NCBI GenBank assembly: GCA_964568855.1
Contig: CAZMSD010000023.1
Span: forward strand, 1-62,461
Direction: 5' to 3'
DNA length: 62,461 nucleotides
Source of the DNA: CAZMSD01 sp964568855
GTDB lineage: Bacteria; CAIWAD01
The position numbers and the translations under genes are program-made. How positions within the stretch are numbered: the first letter of the stretch is position 1; every line of letters begins with the position of its first letter. The notes beneath the pieces were generated by a model. The model was not told the origin of the DNA, made no database searches, and worked only from the letters and a program-made list of their open reading frames with translations. Of the stretch, positions 16,961 to 26,056 are shown piece by piece.

Positions 16961-18418
16961 TCAGCACCCCTCCCCGCGCAGCACGGTGCGCAGAGTGAAC
17001 AGGAGGATCTTCAGGTCCAGGCTCAGGTTCATGTTCTCCAGGTAGAACAGGTCCAGCCGCAGCTTGTCCTCCGGCTCGCGGATGCTCTGGTCGTAGCGCT
17101 GCTTGACCTGGGCCCAGCCGGTCAGCCCGGCGCGGACATTGTGCCGGCGCGCGTAGAGCGGCCACTGCCGGATGTAGCGCTCCACCAGCTCCCTGCGCTC
17201 CGGACGCGGTCCCACCAGCGACATCTGGCCCAGGAAGACGTTCCAGAACTGGGGCCACTCGTCGATCCGGTAGCGCCGCAGCCAGCGGCCCACGCGTGTT
17301 ACACGGTTTTCTTCCGCTTCGCCGTTCTCCCGGGCGGCCGCGGGCCCCTGGCCGGCAGGGTGCATGGTCCTGAACTTGTATAGGCGGAACTCCCGGCCCC
17401 CGCGTCCCACGCGGGGCTGGCTGTAGATGGACCCGGCCCCGGGAGAGTCCAGGCGGATCAAGGGCGGCAGCAGCAGGAACAGGGGCAGGCCCAGCAGCAG
17501 CATCAGGATCGACACGCCCAGGTCCGCCGCGCGCTTGAACAGGAACTGCCAGGGCGCCATCAGGTGCGGGAAGACCTGGATCGTGGGCATGCCCCAGATG
17601 TCCGAGGTCTTCACGTTTCCCAGCACCAGGTCGTAGAGGTCGGGCACGATCAGGACCTCGGCGCCCTGCGCGAAGCCCACGCTGATGACCTGGAAGAGCA
17701 CCTCGCGGTCGGGTTCGGTCACCACCAGCTCGCTGACCTGGTGTTCGCGGATCAGCTCCTCCAGCCGATCCAGGCCGCCCAGGACCGGCCCGGCGGGAGC
17801 CTCGGGATCAGTCCCCGTGGCCCCGCCCGCCTTCGATGCACCAGCCTCGCCGGCGGTGGGGCGGGCGTTCTCGTCGCCCGCCGCGGTGCTCACGAATCCC
17901 AGGGGCCTATAGCCCATCCCGGGGTGCAGGAGGAACTGGCGCATCAGCTGGCGCCCGCGCTCGTTGAAGCCGACGATCAGGGCGGGCATCAGCCCCAGGC
18001 CGCGCTCCAGCAGCCGTTTCTGGATGGTACGGAAGAGCACGCGGCCGAAACCGGCGCCCAGGAAAACGACCGCACCGTAGCTGAGCAGGAGCAGCTTGCC
18101 GGCGCTGATCGGCCGGCCGGGATCGAAGGTGAGCACGAAGAGCAGGATCAGCCCCACGCCCACCGAGCGCAGGACTTCCTGCAGGCTGCGAAAGCGGCTT
18201 ACGTGATACAACTTGCGATACTGCCCGCGCAGGGCGAAGATCAGCATCCAGTAGGCGCTGAGGGCCAGGAAGGCCAGGGAATGCAGGCGGAAGGGCTCGG
18301 GATCGGCGAAGAGGCCGGAGCGGTAGCGCAGGTACCAGGTGCTCCAGGTGGACAGGTTGATGAAACAGAAATCCACCAGCAGGAGGTAGAGGCGTTCGGG
18401 ATCGAATCGACGGCGCAT
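16961..18418 (-). CDS. Undecaprenyl-phosphate sugar phosphotransferase (WbaP/WcaJ type)
   Basis: Integral-membrane initiating glycosyltransferase for surface polysaccharide, 485 residues. Several N-terminal transmembrane helices are followed by a CoA-binding-like Rossmann domain (about 150-260), a membrane hairpin (FLFKRAADLGVSILMLLLG), and the bacterial sugar-transferase domain with YKFRTM, RRYRIDEWPQFWNV, MSLVGPRPE and GLTGWAQV. It would load the first sugar phosphate onto the lipid carrier. A GTGTTACA octamer lies inside the gene where rare codons GTA-ACA encode Val-Thr. It is the last gene of the operon with rfbB and the export protein. Confidence 0.9.
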   Translation of the reverse strand: MRRRFDPERLYLLLVDFCFINLSTWSTWYLRYRSGLFADPEPFRLHSLAFLALSAYWMLIFALRGQYRKLYHVSRFRSLQEVLRSVGVGLILLFVLTFDPGRPISAGKLLLLSYGAVVFLGAGFGRVLFRTIQKRLLERGLGLMPALIVGFNERGRQLMRQFLLHPGMGYRPLGFVSTAAGDENARPTAGEAGASKAGGATGTDPEAPAGPVLGGLDRLEELIREHQVSELVVTEPDREVLFQVISVGFAQGAEVLIVPDLYDLVLGNVKTSDIWGMPTIQVFPHLMAPWQFLFKRAADLGVSILMLLLGLPLFLLLPPLIRLDSPGAGSIYSQPRVGRGGREFRLYKFRTMHPAGQGPAAARENGEAEENRVTRVGRWLRRYRIDEWPQFWNVFLGQMSLVGPRPERRELVERYIRQWPLYARRHNVRAGLTGWAQVKQRYDQSIREPEDKLRLDLFYLENMNLSLDLKILLFTLRTVLRGEGC

Positions 18419-18437
18419 GGCTCCCGCTGTCCTGTGA

Positions 18438-20075
18438 TCAGAAGCCCCGTGCCACGAGGACGAGCATCAGCACCTGTGACACGACGGTCAGCCCTTCCTT
18501 GAAGCGCTCGTAGGCCGTCAGGTCCTCGCGGAAAGGGATCATGATCACGTCGCCGGGACCGGGCACGTAACTCAGGCGCACGGGGGTGAACTGGTCGGAA
18601 CCCCTTATCCGCACCTTGGCCCGGGCGAGTTTCGCCCCGCGGTGCTTCCCGCCGACGCTCTTCAGGTAGGCGCGCAGGGTCCAGTCCGGGCGCCAGGGCA
18701 CCAGGCCGGGGTTCTTCACGGCGCCCAGCAGCTCGACTCCCTGCTCGATTCGCGTGACGACGATCTCGTCGCCCGGCATCAGCAGGACTTCCTCGAAATC
18801 CACGCTGCTGGAATCGCGGCCCCCGGCGATGCGGCCGCCCAGGTTGACGATCCGGCTCTTGAAGTAATCGCGCTCGAAGTTCGTGACCCAGCCCAGGTTG
18901 TAGACCTCGCGCAGGAAGCGCAGCTCGGGGTCGTGCTCGGGCCCCCGGTAGACGCGCACCGCGGAGAGGTCGGCGCGCTCAGGGTGCGGGCCGGCCAGCT
19001 CCAGCACCTGCGCCAGGGTGCTTCGCCCGGGGACGACGGGATAGCGCCCGGGACGCAGAACTTCGCCGCGGACCTCCACTTCGCTGAAGAAATCGGTCCC
19101 GCCCGTCCAGCGGTAATACAACCGGTCCAACGGGCGCAGGGGCAGCCGCTCGTAGTCCGGGTCGTCCGCGCGGAAAGCCCTGAGCAGCTCCGGCTCTCCG
19201 GCGGCCGTCTGTCTCACGAGCTCGAAGCGCCCGTCCTGGCAGCCCTCGCAGAGGCCGCCCAGCGCTTCCACCACGCTGCGCGGCGTGTCGCCGGGAACGA
19301 ACTCGACACTCTCGCGGAATTGCCTGAAGGGACCGTCCACGCGGATCTCGAGCCCGGCGAACTGGAAGATCACGCGGTCGCCGCCTTCCAGCACGGGATT
19401 GGAGTCGGCCGCCCCGGTGTGGAAGAAACGCTGCAGGTCGACGAAGGTGGAGTCCTCGCGGCGCACCAGGAGCACGCGCCTGAGCGAGATCTCCGGGAGC
19501 GCCGGCTGCTCGAGGAGGCTGGGCGGGACCTGGTGATCGGGCGCCGGCGCCTCGACGGCGCGCAGACGTACATGCCCCAGCACTTCGCTCAGCCTGCTGA
19601 GGTAGGGCAGGTCGAGCCCGCGGGACTGTTCCACCGCGCCGCCCACGTGGACGCGGATCTGGCGGGGCTGTTCGATCCACAGATCCACGCTGTCGCAGTC
19701 GAAGGCGACGGCCAGGGAAGGGCCCGCGCTGCGCTGGAAATCGGCCAGGCTGCCGCCCCCGGCGCGGTAGCGGCCCAGCCCTTCCACCGTGACCCAGCCG
19801 TCCGAATCCACCCGCAGGCTGAGCCGGCTGCGGTTCAGATTGAAGGCCATCAGACCCAGCCGGTCGCCCGGGCCCATCCGGTAGCTCTCGGCGTCGACGG
19901 GGCCCTCGAGTCCTCCCGCCTGTGCGGGTTGTGATACACTCTCGGTTTCCAGTCGATACTCGTCACCCGCGCGCGATCCGAGCAGGGCGTCGAGGCTGTA
20001 GGCTTCGAGCTGCCGCCCGCAGCAAAGCAGCAGCGCGGCGGCCAGCAGGAGACTCAGCGGTTTCAGTCCTTCCAT
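18438..20075 (-). CDS. Polysaccharide export protein with SLBB repeats (Wza-like)
   Basis: Secreted or outer-membrane export protein of about 545 residues. A hydrophobic signal (PLSLLLAAALLLCCG) with possible lipobox cysteines is followed by the poly-export motif YRMGPGDRLGLMAF, SLBB-type beta-grasp repeats (VEVRGEVLRPGRYPVVPG; VELLGAVKNPGLVPW), and a C-terminal transmembrane segment. ATG at 20075 is preferred because GGGAGCC precedes it, the same arrangement as before the next gene; an ATG at 20102 overlapping the rfbB stop is the alternative. It probably forms the outer-membrane exit for the polymer. Confidence 0.85.
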   Translation of the reverse strand: MEGLKPLSLLLAAALLLCCGRQLEAYSLDALLGSRAGDEYRLETESVSQPAQAGGLEGPVDAESYRMGPGDRLGLMAFNLNRSRLSLRVDSDGWVTVEGLGRYRAGGGSLADFQRSAGPSLAVAFDCDSVDLWIEQPRQIRVHVGGAVEQSRGLDLPYLSRLSEVLGHVRLRAVEAPAPDHQVPPSLLEQPALPEISLRRVLLVRREDSTFVDLQRFFHTGAADSNPVLEGGDRVIFQFAGLEIRVDGPFRQFRESVEFVPGDTPRSVVEALGGLCEGCQDGRFELVRQTAAGEPELLRAFRADDPDYERLPLRPLDRLYYRWTGGTDFFSEVEVRGEVLRPGRYPVVPGRSTLAQVLELAGPHPERADLSAVRVYRGPEHDPELRFLREVYNLGWVTNFERDYFKSRIVNLGGRIAGGRDSSSVDFEEVLLMPGDEIVVTRIEQGVELLGAVKNPGLVPWRPDWTLRAYLKSVGGKHRGAKLARAKVRIRGSDQFTPVRLSYVPGPGDVIMIPFREDLTAYERFKEGLTVVSQVLMLVLVARGF

Positions 20076-20101
20076 GGCTCCCGTGTGTGACAGCGCGGGC
20101 A

Positions 20102-21082
20102 TCAAGGGACGCGGCGGCGCAGGGCCTCCGTCCAGTCCCCGTTCTCGCGATACCAGCGGATGGTGCGGCGGATGCCTTCGTCGAAATCCACCGCGGGCGT
20201 CCAGCCCAGCTCGCGTTGGATGCGGCCGGCGTCGATGGCGTAGCGCAGGTCGTGGCCCGGCCGGTCGTCCACGAATTCGATCAGGGATTCCGGCTTGCCC
20301 AGTTGCCGCAGGATCAGCTTGACGATCTCGATGTTGCGCCACTCGTTGTTGCCGCCGATGTTGAAGACCGCGCCCCGCTCGGCCCTGCGGTAGACCTCCC
20401 AGAGGGCGTCGGCGTGGTCGTCCACGAAGAGCCAGTCCCGGATGTTCAGCCCCTGTCCGTAGACCGGCAGGGGCTCGTCGCGGGAAGCCTTCCAGATCAT
20501 CAGCGGGATCAGCTTCTCGGGAAACTGGTAGGGCCCGTAGTTGTTGCTGCAGCGGGTGATCACCACGTCGACGCCGAAGGTCCGCCGCCAGGCCAGCGCC
20601 AGCAGGTCCGCCGCTGTCTTGGAGGCGCTGTAGGGGCTGGAGGGCGCCAGCCGGGACTCCTCCGTGAAGTAACCCCCGCCCTCGCCCAGGTCCCCGTAGA
20701 CCTCGTCGGTGCTCACCTGGTGGAAGCGCAGGTCGCGGCCCTTTTCCAGGCGCACCGCATCCAGCAGAACCCGCACGCCCTGGATGTTGGTCTTGAGGAA
20801 CACGTCGGGATCTTCGATGCTGCGGTCCACGTGGCTTTCCGCGGCGAAGTTGATCACCCCGTCCACGCGCGCCACCAGGCGCCGCACCAGGTTCTCGTCC
20901 TGGATGTCGCCGTGAACGAATTCGTAGCGCCGATCGCCCTCCAGGTCGGCCAGGCTATCCCGGCAGCCGGCATAGGTCAGGGCGTCCAGGTTGATCAACG
21001 ACAGGTCGGGTTCGCGCCGGAGCATCCGGCGGATGAAATTGCTGCCGATGAATCCCGCGCCGCCGGTTACCAACAGTCTCAT
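20102..21082 (-). CDS. rfbB: dTDP-glucose 4,6-dehydratase
   Basis: Extended short-chain dehydrogenase of 326 residues making dTDP-4-keto-6-deoxyglucose, a precursor of rhamnose and other deoxysugars. NAD-binding GGAGFIGSNF at the N-terminus, STDEVYGDLG, YSASK catalytic pair and RCSNNYGPYQFPEKLIPL are all present. ATG at 21082 follows GGAG by five bases; earlier in-frame starts are extensions. It heads the three-gene surface-polysaccharide operon; rfbA, rfbC and rfbD are not in the window. Confidence 0.93.
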   Translation of the reverse strand: MRLLVTGGAGFIGSNFIRRMLRREPDLSLINLDALTYAGCRDSLADLEGDRRYEFVHGDIQDENLVRRLVARVDGVINFAAESHVDRSIEDPDVFLKTNIQGVRVLLDAVRLEKGRDLRFHQVSTDEVYGDLGEGGGYFTEESRLAPSSPYSASKTAADLLALAWRRTFGVDVVITRCSNNYGPYQFPEKLIPLMIWKASRDEPLPVYGQGLNIRDWLFVDDHADALWEVYRRAERGAVFNIGGNNEWRNIEIVKLILRQLGKPESLIEFVDDRPGHDLRYAIDAGRIQRELGWTPAVDFDEGIRRTIRWYRENGDWTEALRRRVP

Positions 21083-21136
21083 TGCATCTCCGGAAAAGGA
21101 TCCCGCATGAATCAAGCTTGACTACGCGGGACGACT

Positions 21137-23083
21137 CTATTCGCCGGTCTTCTTCCTCGCCTGCACAACGAGAGCCGCGATCAAGATCAGCATGGCCGCG
21201 CCCGCCATCCAGGGGTAGAACATGAGATCCTGGAAACGCCCGATGGCCAGGCTGATGCGGCCCATCACCGTGTAGCCGAAGCTGGCGCCGAAGCTCATCA
21301 TCAGGAAGGCGATGCCCACCTTGGAGGCCACTCCCAGGGCGCCGGTGTGCTTCTTCGAGAAGAAGAAGTAGAAGACACCGGTGCAGACGCCCACCACCAC
21401 CAGCAGGTTGGAAAGAATCTCCACCAGCATCCGGCCGCGCATGGCTCCCCTGCCGATGCCGACGGCGCTGCCCCCCAGATACCGCTCGGGATCGCGTCTC
21501 AGTTCCCGGACCTGGTCCTCGCTGAAGGGCTGGCTCAGGTCCACGCTGGTGAGCACCTTCAGACCGCGCTCGAGCAATCCGCGCCTCAGACGGCCGGCTT
21601 CGGCCAGGAAGCCTTCCCGCCAGCTTCTCCAGGCGGCGTCGCGGATCCGCTCGCGCTGGATCCGCGTCAGGTCCGGCTGGTCGCCCAGCAGGCGCTCCAG
21701 GGAGGCGAAGCGCAGCTCCAGGTCCGCGGCCAGGCTGGGATTCCAGGTATCCGCGCCCTCGGAGGCGGCGATGCGCGACTCCAGGTCCCTGAGCTGGTCC
21801 ACGCTCCATTCCCCAAACTTCGCCGGCCGGGCGTTGACCTGCTTGAGCAGGGAGTCGACCCGCTGGTGCGTGGTGGGATCGCGCCAGTCCGGCTGCAGGT
21901 CACCCGGAAAGGCCTCGGACTTGAACAGTTCGGTCAGGCTGGGGCGCTCCGGCGGCCGGGCAAGGGCGCCGGCGCAGGCTTCGCCCAGGCTTGCAGCCCC
22001 GGTCGCGCCGAAGACGCTTCCCAGGCTGGATTCGGGAAAGAGCTCGTCGAGCTCGAGGGCCAGCGCCCGCCGGGTCTCGGGAGTTTCCAACCAGGTCCGG
22101 TTCAACAGCGTATAAAGGCGATCCTGCCAGGGAGCCAGCTCCACATGGTTGGCGCAGGCCCTGAGAAAAGCGCGTTCCAGGTAATCCGGCAACTCGCCGG
22201 AGGCGGCGATTTCCTTGACGAGCAGGGCGCCCTCATCGCTTCCGCCGAAGGTGGCGGCGGCCAGACTCCATTCGAGCGGAGCACCGCCCCAGTGACGGCA
22301 GAGAATCGCCTGCATGGCCGAATCCTTCGCGGCCAGGGCCTCCACCTGGATCCGGGCTTGGCGCAGGGCGTTGCGGGGCTGCCTGGCATAGAGATCCTGC
22401 CGCACCACCTGCATCAGGCGCGAACTCAGGTCCGCCCGCAGTTCCGTCACTCCAGCTTCCCGCTGCTCCGGATAAAGTCCGTCGCCCAGGAATTCCTCCA
22501 GCATCCGCTGGACTTCCTCCTGGCGAGATTCCAATTCACCGTCGGGTAAACGACCGCTCTGGTCGAGTAACTGGAGCACCGTCCCCTGGCCCGTGAAATC
22601 CTTCATGGTGGCCCTGAGCTGCGGAATCAGGGAGCCCTGGGCGGCCTGGATGATCTGGATCCCGGCGAAGGCGCCGATCACGTAGGCCAGCGGCCAGCGG
22701 CTGATCCAGTGGATCTTCTTGGATACCTTGAGCAGCATCATGATGCCCAGCACCAGGAACAGGAAATAGACCCACTCGCCGTGGGCCAGCCGCTCGAAAA
22801 GGCTCACCTCATCCGTCAGATAGTCCCCCGGGGCGATCCGGCCCTCGCGGAAGAGCGCCTGGCGCACGTCGTCCTCGGGCACCAGCAGCTTCTCCCAGAG
22901 GTTGGGCTTGATGATCTGGAACCAGACCAGGACGAAGGCGTAGCCCGAGGCGACGCCCACGAAGACGTGCTCGGCGAACTTGTAGAAGGGGTTGTCCCGG
23001 TAAAGGAAGCTGAAGATCATCAGGGTCGCGAAGCAGGTCAGCAGAGCCGCGAGTCCCTGGATCGAGAACAGCCAGGCAAGCAT
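21137..23083 (-). CDS. Large multi-pass membrane protein of unknown function (cassette gene 4)
   Basis: I do not recognise a named family. The 648 residues have about four N-terminal transmembrane helices (8-27, 35-58, 97-115, 130-150), a central helical, charged region of about 370 residues without clear motifs, and about three C-terminal helices ending in KKTGE. The two membrane halves resemble each other in style (GVASGYAF near the start, FGASFGYTVMG near the end). The ATG overlaps the stop of the preceding gene as TGATG, so the two are translationally coupled. The architecture suggests the membrane core of a complex with the other three cassette proteins. Confidence 0.75.
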   Translation of the reverse strand: MLAWLFSIQGLAALLTCFATLMIFSFLYRDNPFYKFAEHVFVGVASGYAFVLVWFQIIKPNLWEKLLVPEDDVRQALFREGRIAPGDYLTDEVSLFERLAHGEWVYFLFLVLGIMMLLKVSKKIHWISRWPLAYVIGAFAGIQIIQAAQGSLIPQLRATMKDFTGQGTVLQLLDQSGRLPDGELESRQEEVQRMLEEFLGDGLYPEQREAGVTELRADLSSRLMQVVRQDLYARQPRNALRQARIQVEALAAKDSAMQAILCRHWGGAPLEWSLAAATFGGSDEGALLVKEIAASGELPDYLERAFLRACANHVELAPWQDRLYTLLNRTWLETPETRRALALELDELFPESSLGSVFGATGAASLGEACAGALARPPERPSLTELFKSEAFPGDLQPDWRDPTTHQRVDSLLKQVNARPAKFGEWSVDQLRDLESRIAASEGADTWNPSLAADLELRFASLERLLGDQPDLTRIQRERIRDAAWRSWREGFLAEAGRLRRGLLERGLKVLTSVDLSQPFSEDQVRELRRDPERYLGGSAVGIGRGAMRGRMLVEILSNLLVVVGVCTGVFYFFFSKKHTGALGVASKVGIAFLMMSFGASFGYTVMGRISLAIGRFQDLMFYPWMAGAAMLILIAALVVQARKKTGE

Positions 23084-23937
23084 CAGCGGATCCCCTTCTT
23101 GCGCGTCATGAAGTAGGCCACGTTACCCAGCAGGATGAACAGGATGATCAGCAGGTGGCCGAAGCTCTGGGCGTCCATCCCCTGGGTGGCGGTGCCCTTG
23201 ACGCCCACCAGGCTTTCATAGTCGGCGCTGCCCTTCATGCCCCCGGCCAGTCCCACGAGCTGGCCCGACTCGTAGTAGGGGATGTTGTCGGGAGCCATCA
23301 CCGCGGTGCAGGAGGCCACCATGGTCATGCCGAAGCGGCCCTGGGCAACTTCCACCCATTCCTTGGTGCCCGGGCTGCCCCCGGAGACGTTGACGAAGAG
23401 GTCCGAATCGGCCAGGCGGCGCACCTGGTTCATCAGCGGAACCTGGCTCACCGGCGTGCCGTCGTGCGTCCGCGGGTAGGTCTCGTGGATGTCCTGGCCC
23501 ATGCCCAGCATCACCAGCTGCCGGCCGTCCTTGTAGCCCAGGTTGACGTAGGCTTCGTTGAGCACGTAGAAGCTTTCGTCCACGTCATCCCGGGTCAGGG
23601 CCTTCTCGATGGCCTCGTTCACCAGGGGCGGTGCGGCTGGCCAGAGGCAGTTCACCACCACCAGCAGCTTCTTGCGGAACAGGTGCACGAAGAGCGCTTC
23701 GGTGAAGGGCTGCAGCTCGGGCTTGGAGCCGGGATCGTAGTCGCAGGAGATCAGCACCAGGTCCCCCGGCCTGAGGTTCTCGATCGCCTCGTAAAGGTCC
23801 TCCACGGCCGGATCGGTGCTGAAGGGCAGTCCGATGGGCTTCAGCAGCGGAAACAGGATGCAGACGGCCATCAGCAGGAAGATCCAGCGGCGATCCAGCG
23901 AAAGGAAGCGTTCCAGCAGGCGGGCCAAGGCGTTCAT
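23083..23937 (-). CDS. Membrane-anchored protein with an extracytoplasmic alpha/beta domain (cassette gene 3)
   Basis: A 284-residue protein of no family I can name. A transmembrane helix (18-38) follows a basic N-terminus, then a domain of about 215 residues with alternating strands (GDLVLISCDYDPGS, KLLVVVNCLWPAAPP, VNVSGGSPGTKEW, GGMKGSADYESL), and a C-terminal helix (258-276) followed by RKKGIR. The positive-inside rule puts the domain outside the cytoplasm. The Gly/Ser-rich turns recall Rossmann or Clp/crotonase-like folds, but no catalytic set is clear. It starts directly after the previous stop with GGGAGG upstream. Confidence 0.75.
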   Translation of the reverse strand: MNALARLLERFLSLDRRWIFLLMAVCILFPLLKPIGLPFSTDPAVEDLYEAIENLRPGDLVLISCDYDPGSKPELQPFTEALFVHLFRKKLLVVVNCLWPAAPPLVNEAIEKALTRDDVDESFYVLNEAYVNLGYKDGRQLVMLGMGQDIHETYPRTHDGTPVSQVPLMNQVRRLADSDLFVNVSGGSPGTKEWVEVAQGRFGMTMVASCTAVMAPDNIPYYESGQLVGLAGGMKGSADYESLVGVKGTATQGMDAQSFGHLLIILFILLGNVAYFMTRKKGIR

Positions 23938-24558
23938 CTATTCGCCTCCCAGGTAGGACCGCTCGAGGCCCAGGATCACGCGCAGCCCGGTGGAGATGGC
24001 TCCCAGGGCGGCGCCGATCAGGATCGCCCGCTTGCCCGCCAGGTTGGGGAAGTTCATGATCCAGTCCGAGATGGCGGGAAAGGCGCTCCAGATCTTCTCG
24101 CCCATGGGGATGCGGCCCATCATTACGAGCGTGGCGCAGATCAGCAGCAAGGAAGCCTCCATGCTGCGGGCCCGGAAGGCGCGGAAGGCGGCGCTGGCGA
24201 TGTAGAAGGCCAGCAGGCTGAACATGGTGGCCTGCAGGGGCACGTAGAGGTTCATGTAGAGCCAGTTGAAGGGGGTTCCCTCCGTGTGACCCCAGACGAA
24301 ACCGAGGCTGATCATGGTGGCCAGGGCCAGCAGCAGGGCCACCTTGGGCACCACGTCCTGGCCCCGCCGGATCTTGCCCCAGTTGACGTGGATGATGGAA
24401 TACAGGCCCAGGATCCAGGTGAAGGCCATGATGATGATGCCGCCGTTGGTGATCACCGTCTTGGTGTAGTTGACCCAGGGAATGCCGGGCATGAAGTTCT
24501 CGAGGATCATCCAGATGCCCAGCAGGAAGGCGATGGTCAGCGGGATTTCTTTTTTCAT
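23938..24558 (-). CDS. Small multi-pass membrane protein (cassette gene 2)
   Basis: A 206-residue protein with five to six predicted transmembrane helices (about 6-24, 36-58, 70-87, 97-121, 134-150, 180-197) and few charged residues outside short loops. No family is recognised. It is the second gene of the cassette, 47 bases after the first, and abuts the third. Its hydrophobicity suggests an integral membrane partner. Confidence 0.75.
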   Translation of the reverse strand: MKKEIPLTIAFLLGIWMILENFMPGIPWVNYTKTVITNGGIIIMAFTWILGLYSIIHVNWGKIRRGQDVVPKVALLLALATMISLGFVWGHTEGTPFNWLYMNLYVPLQATMFSLLAFYIASAAFRAFRARSMEASLLLICATLVMMGRIPMGEKIWSAFPAISDWIMNFPNLAGKRAILIGAALGAISTGLRVILGLERSYLGGE

Positions 24559-24605
24559 CGGGTGCCTGTGCTCATTCTATCGTGGATCCAGGGGATCGGG
24601 GACCA

Positions 24606-25445
24606 TCAGATCTCGAACCACTCGCGGAATTCGGCCGGGTGCCAGGCGCCGAAACTCAGGCCCAGCGAATCGAGGGTCACCAGGAGCGAGCCCACCAGGA
24701 TGGCGGCGATGCTCAGGATCTTGAACCAGTCGGTGGCTTTCAGGTTGGAGAGCAGCTTGGGGTCGCGGCTCAGGTAGGCCGAGGCCGCGAAGAGCTCCTC
24801 GCCGATCAGCGTGTAGTCGCAGGCGGCGATGAAGAAGGGGAGCTGGGTCACCTCGGCGGTGCCCGCCACCTGGATCGCCTTGGCCTCGAAGCCCGTCTCG
24901 GCCAGGATCAGCGACTCGGCGAAGAAGCGTCCGAGAAAGAGATTGGCCGCGGGGTGCTCGCGGAGCATGATGCCGTTCACACCCGCCGTGTAGGCGAACT
25001 GCTCGTCCGAGATGAAGGACATGTTGTCCGCTTTGTGGTCCTCGGGCACGCCGGCGTTGTAGAAGCCCTGGCGGACCATCTCCTCGGCCACGCTCATCAC
25101 GAAAGGGATGCGGCAGGGGACGAAGATCTCGGTCTTGTAGCGCGCGGCCATCTCGGCCACCTTGCCCAGGATCAGCATGGAGGCGATGGTCTGGATGTCC
25201 TGCATGTCCTCGATGCCGGGCACGTAGAGGATCGGGCGGCCCATCTCGGTGCAGCGGCCCACCGCTTCCTCGATGGCGTCGATGCCGGCGATGCGTCGAA
25301 TGTAGAGGGAAGAGGCGTCCTTGCGGATCTTCTGGTAGAAGTAGAGCAGCAGGCTGACCATCAGCAGCACGGTGAGCAGCACCGTAAGCCGTCCCGGGCT
25401 GAGGCCGAAGATTCCGAAGGCCACCTGGCCGAAAATGAAGGGCAT
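24606..25445 (-). CDS. Membrane-anchored protein, DUF6754-like (cassette gene 1)
   Basis: A 279-residue protein with one N-terminal transmembrane helix (19-36), a domain of about 190 residues and a C-terminal helix (236-258). Segments such as RPILYVPGIEDMQDIQTIAS, YNAGVPEDHKADN and EVTQLPFFIAACDYTLIGEEL resemble proteins I recall being annotated as DUF6754; this is from memory, and the function is unknown. Basic residues after the first helix place the domain in the cytoplasm, opposite to that of cassette gene 3. GGGGAG precedes the ATG. First gene of the four-gene cassette. Confidence 0.75.
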   Translation of the reverse strand: MPFIFGQVAFGIFGLSPGRLTVLLTVLLMVSLLLYFYQKIRKDASSLYIRRIAGIDAIEEAVGRCTEMGRPILYVPGIEDMQDIQTIASMLILGKVAEMAARYKTEIFVPCRIPFVMSVAEEMVRQGFYNAGVPEDHKADNMSFISDEQFAYTAGVNGIMLREHPAANLFLGRFFAESLILAETGFEAKAIQVAGTAEVTQLPFFIAACDYTLIGEELFAASAYLSRDPKLLSNLKATDWFKILSIAAILVGSLLVTLDSLGLSFGAWHPAEFREWFEI

Positions 25446-25897
25446 GGTGCTCCCCGCGAAGACGGGCCGTGATGCTCCGCGGCCCGAAGATGGCTTGAAA
25501 ACAAAAGTTTAGTGAAATGGCGGGGAAGGGCAAAGTTGGGAGCGGTGACGTATCACAGGCATGGTCCGCGCCATCGCCCGCCTCACGATTGCCGCCGATG
25601 TGTTCGGCCTTCAATCACCGAATCAGCAGCATCTTTTCCGTCTTCATGCAGCGCCGCCCATGTCCCGGGCCGTTGAGGGTTCGCTGCGGACGGAGCACGA
25701 GCTGATGCTGCGCCAACTCAGGAAGCGGGCGGCAGAGTAGCTCCTCGGAGGCGGGCGAGGGCCGGCGGGCCACTGAGTACAGATAGGTACCGAATCCTGC
25801 ATATGCTGCAGGTGTTACAATAGACCGACTCCTTCCCTCGATTTGGGGCCGAAGATCATGAGCCTAAGAGGCCAATTTCCTCCAGCTTTGATTTGGC
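25446..25897. other. Intergenic region between divergent genes
   Basis: About 450 bases without a credible gene. Next to the membrane cassette there is an AT-rich stretch (about 25495-25515) that could hold its promoter on the minus strand, but no hexamer pair is convincing. One GTGTTACA octamer lies at 25812-25819. The small ORF readable at 25517-25705 has no family features. Confidence 0.5.
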
Positions 25898-25926
25898 TTG
25901 TGAAAATCCTGACATAACACTATTCT
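25898..25926 (+). promoter_or_regulatory. Putative sigma-70-type promoter of the sorted secreted protein
   Basis: TTGTGA (25898-25903) and TATTCT (25921-25926) are separated by 17 bases. The expected start of transcription, near 25933, coincides with the first base of a long perfect inverted repeat, so the mRNA would begin with a stem-loop. Confidence 0.55.
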
Positions 25927-25932
25927 CACTGA

Positions 25933-25982
25933 CAGCCTGTCGAGCCGGGACCCGAAGGGCGGGACGCGATTCCGACAGGCTG
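25933..25982 (+). promoter_or_regulatory. 5'-terminal stem-loop of the leader of the secreted-protein mRNA
   Basis: CAGCCTGTCG (25933-25942) pairs perfectly over 10 bp with CGACAGGCTG (25973-25982). The 30-base interior contains a small CCC-GAA-GGG hairpin. There is no U-run after it, so it is not an obvious terminator. Placed at the predicted 5' end, 74 bases before the coding start, it may protect the mRNA or regulate it. Confidence 0.5.
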
Positions 25983-26056
25983 CCGATTCACAAAGCCCAA
26001 AACCTGCACAACATCAGTACAACAGCACCGCCGCCCGCGGTGGAAAGTGGGGAACC

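Noticed and set aside
20103..20342. N-terminal extension of the export protein
   Set aside because: It overlaps rfbB in another frame and precedes the signal peptide.
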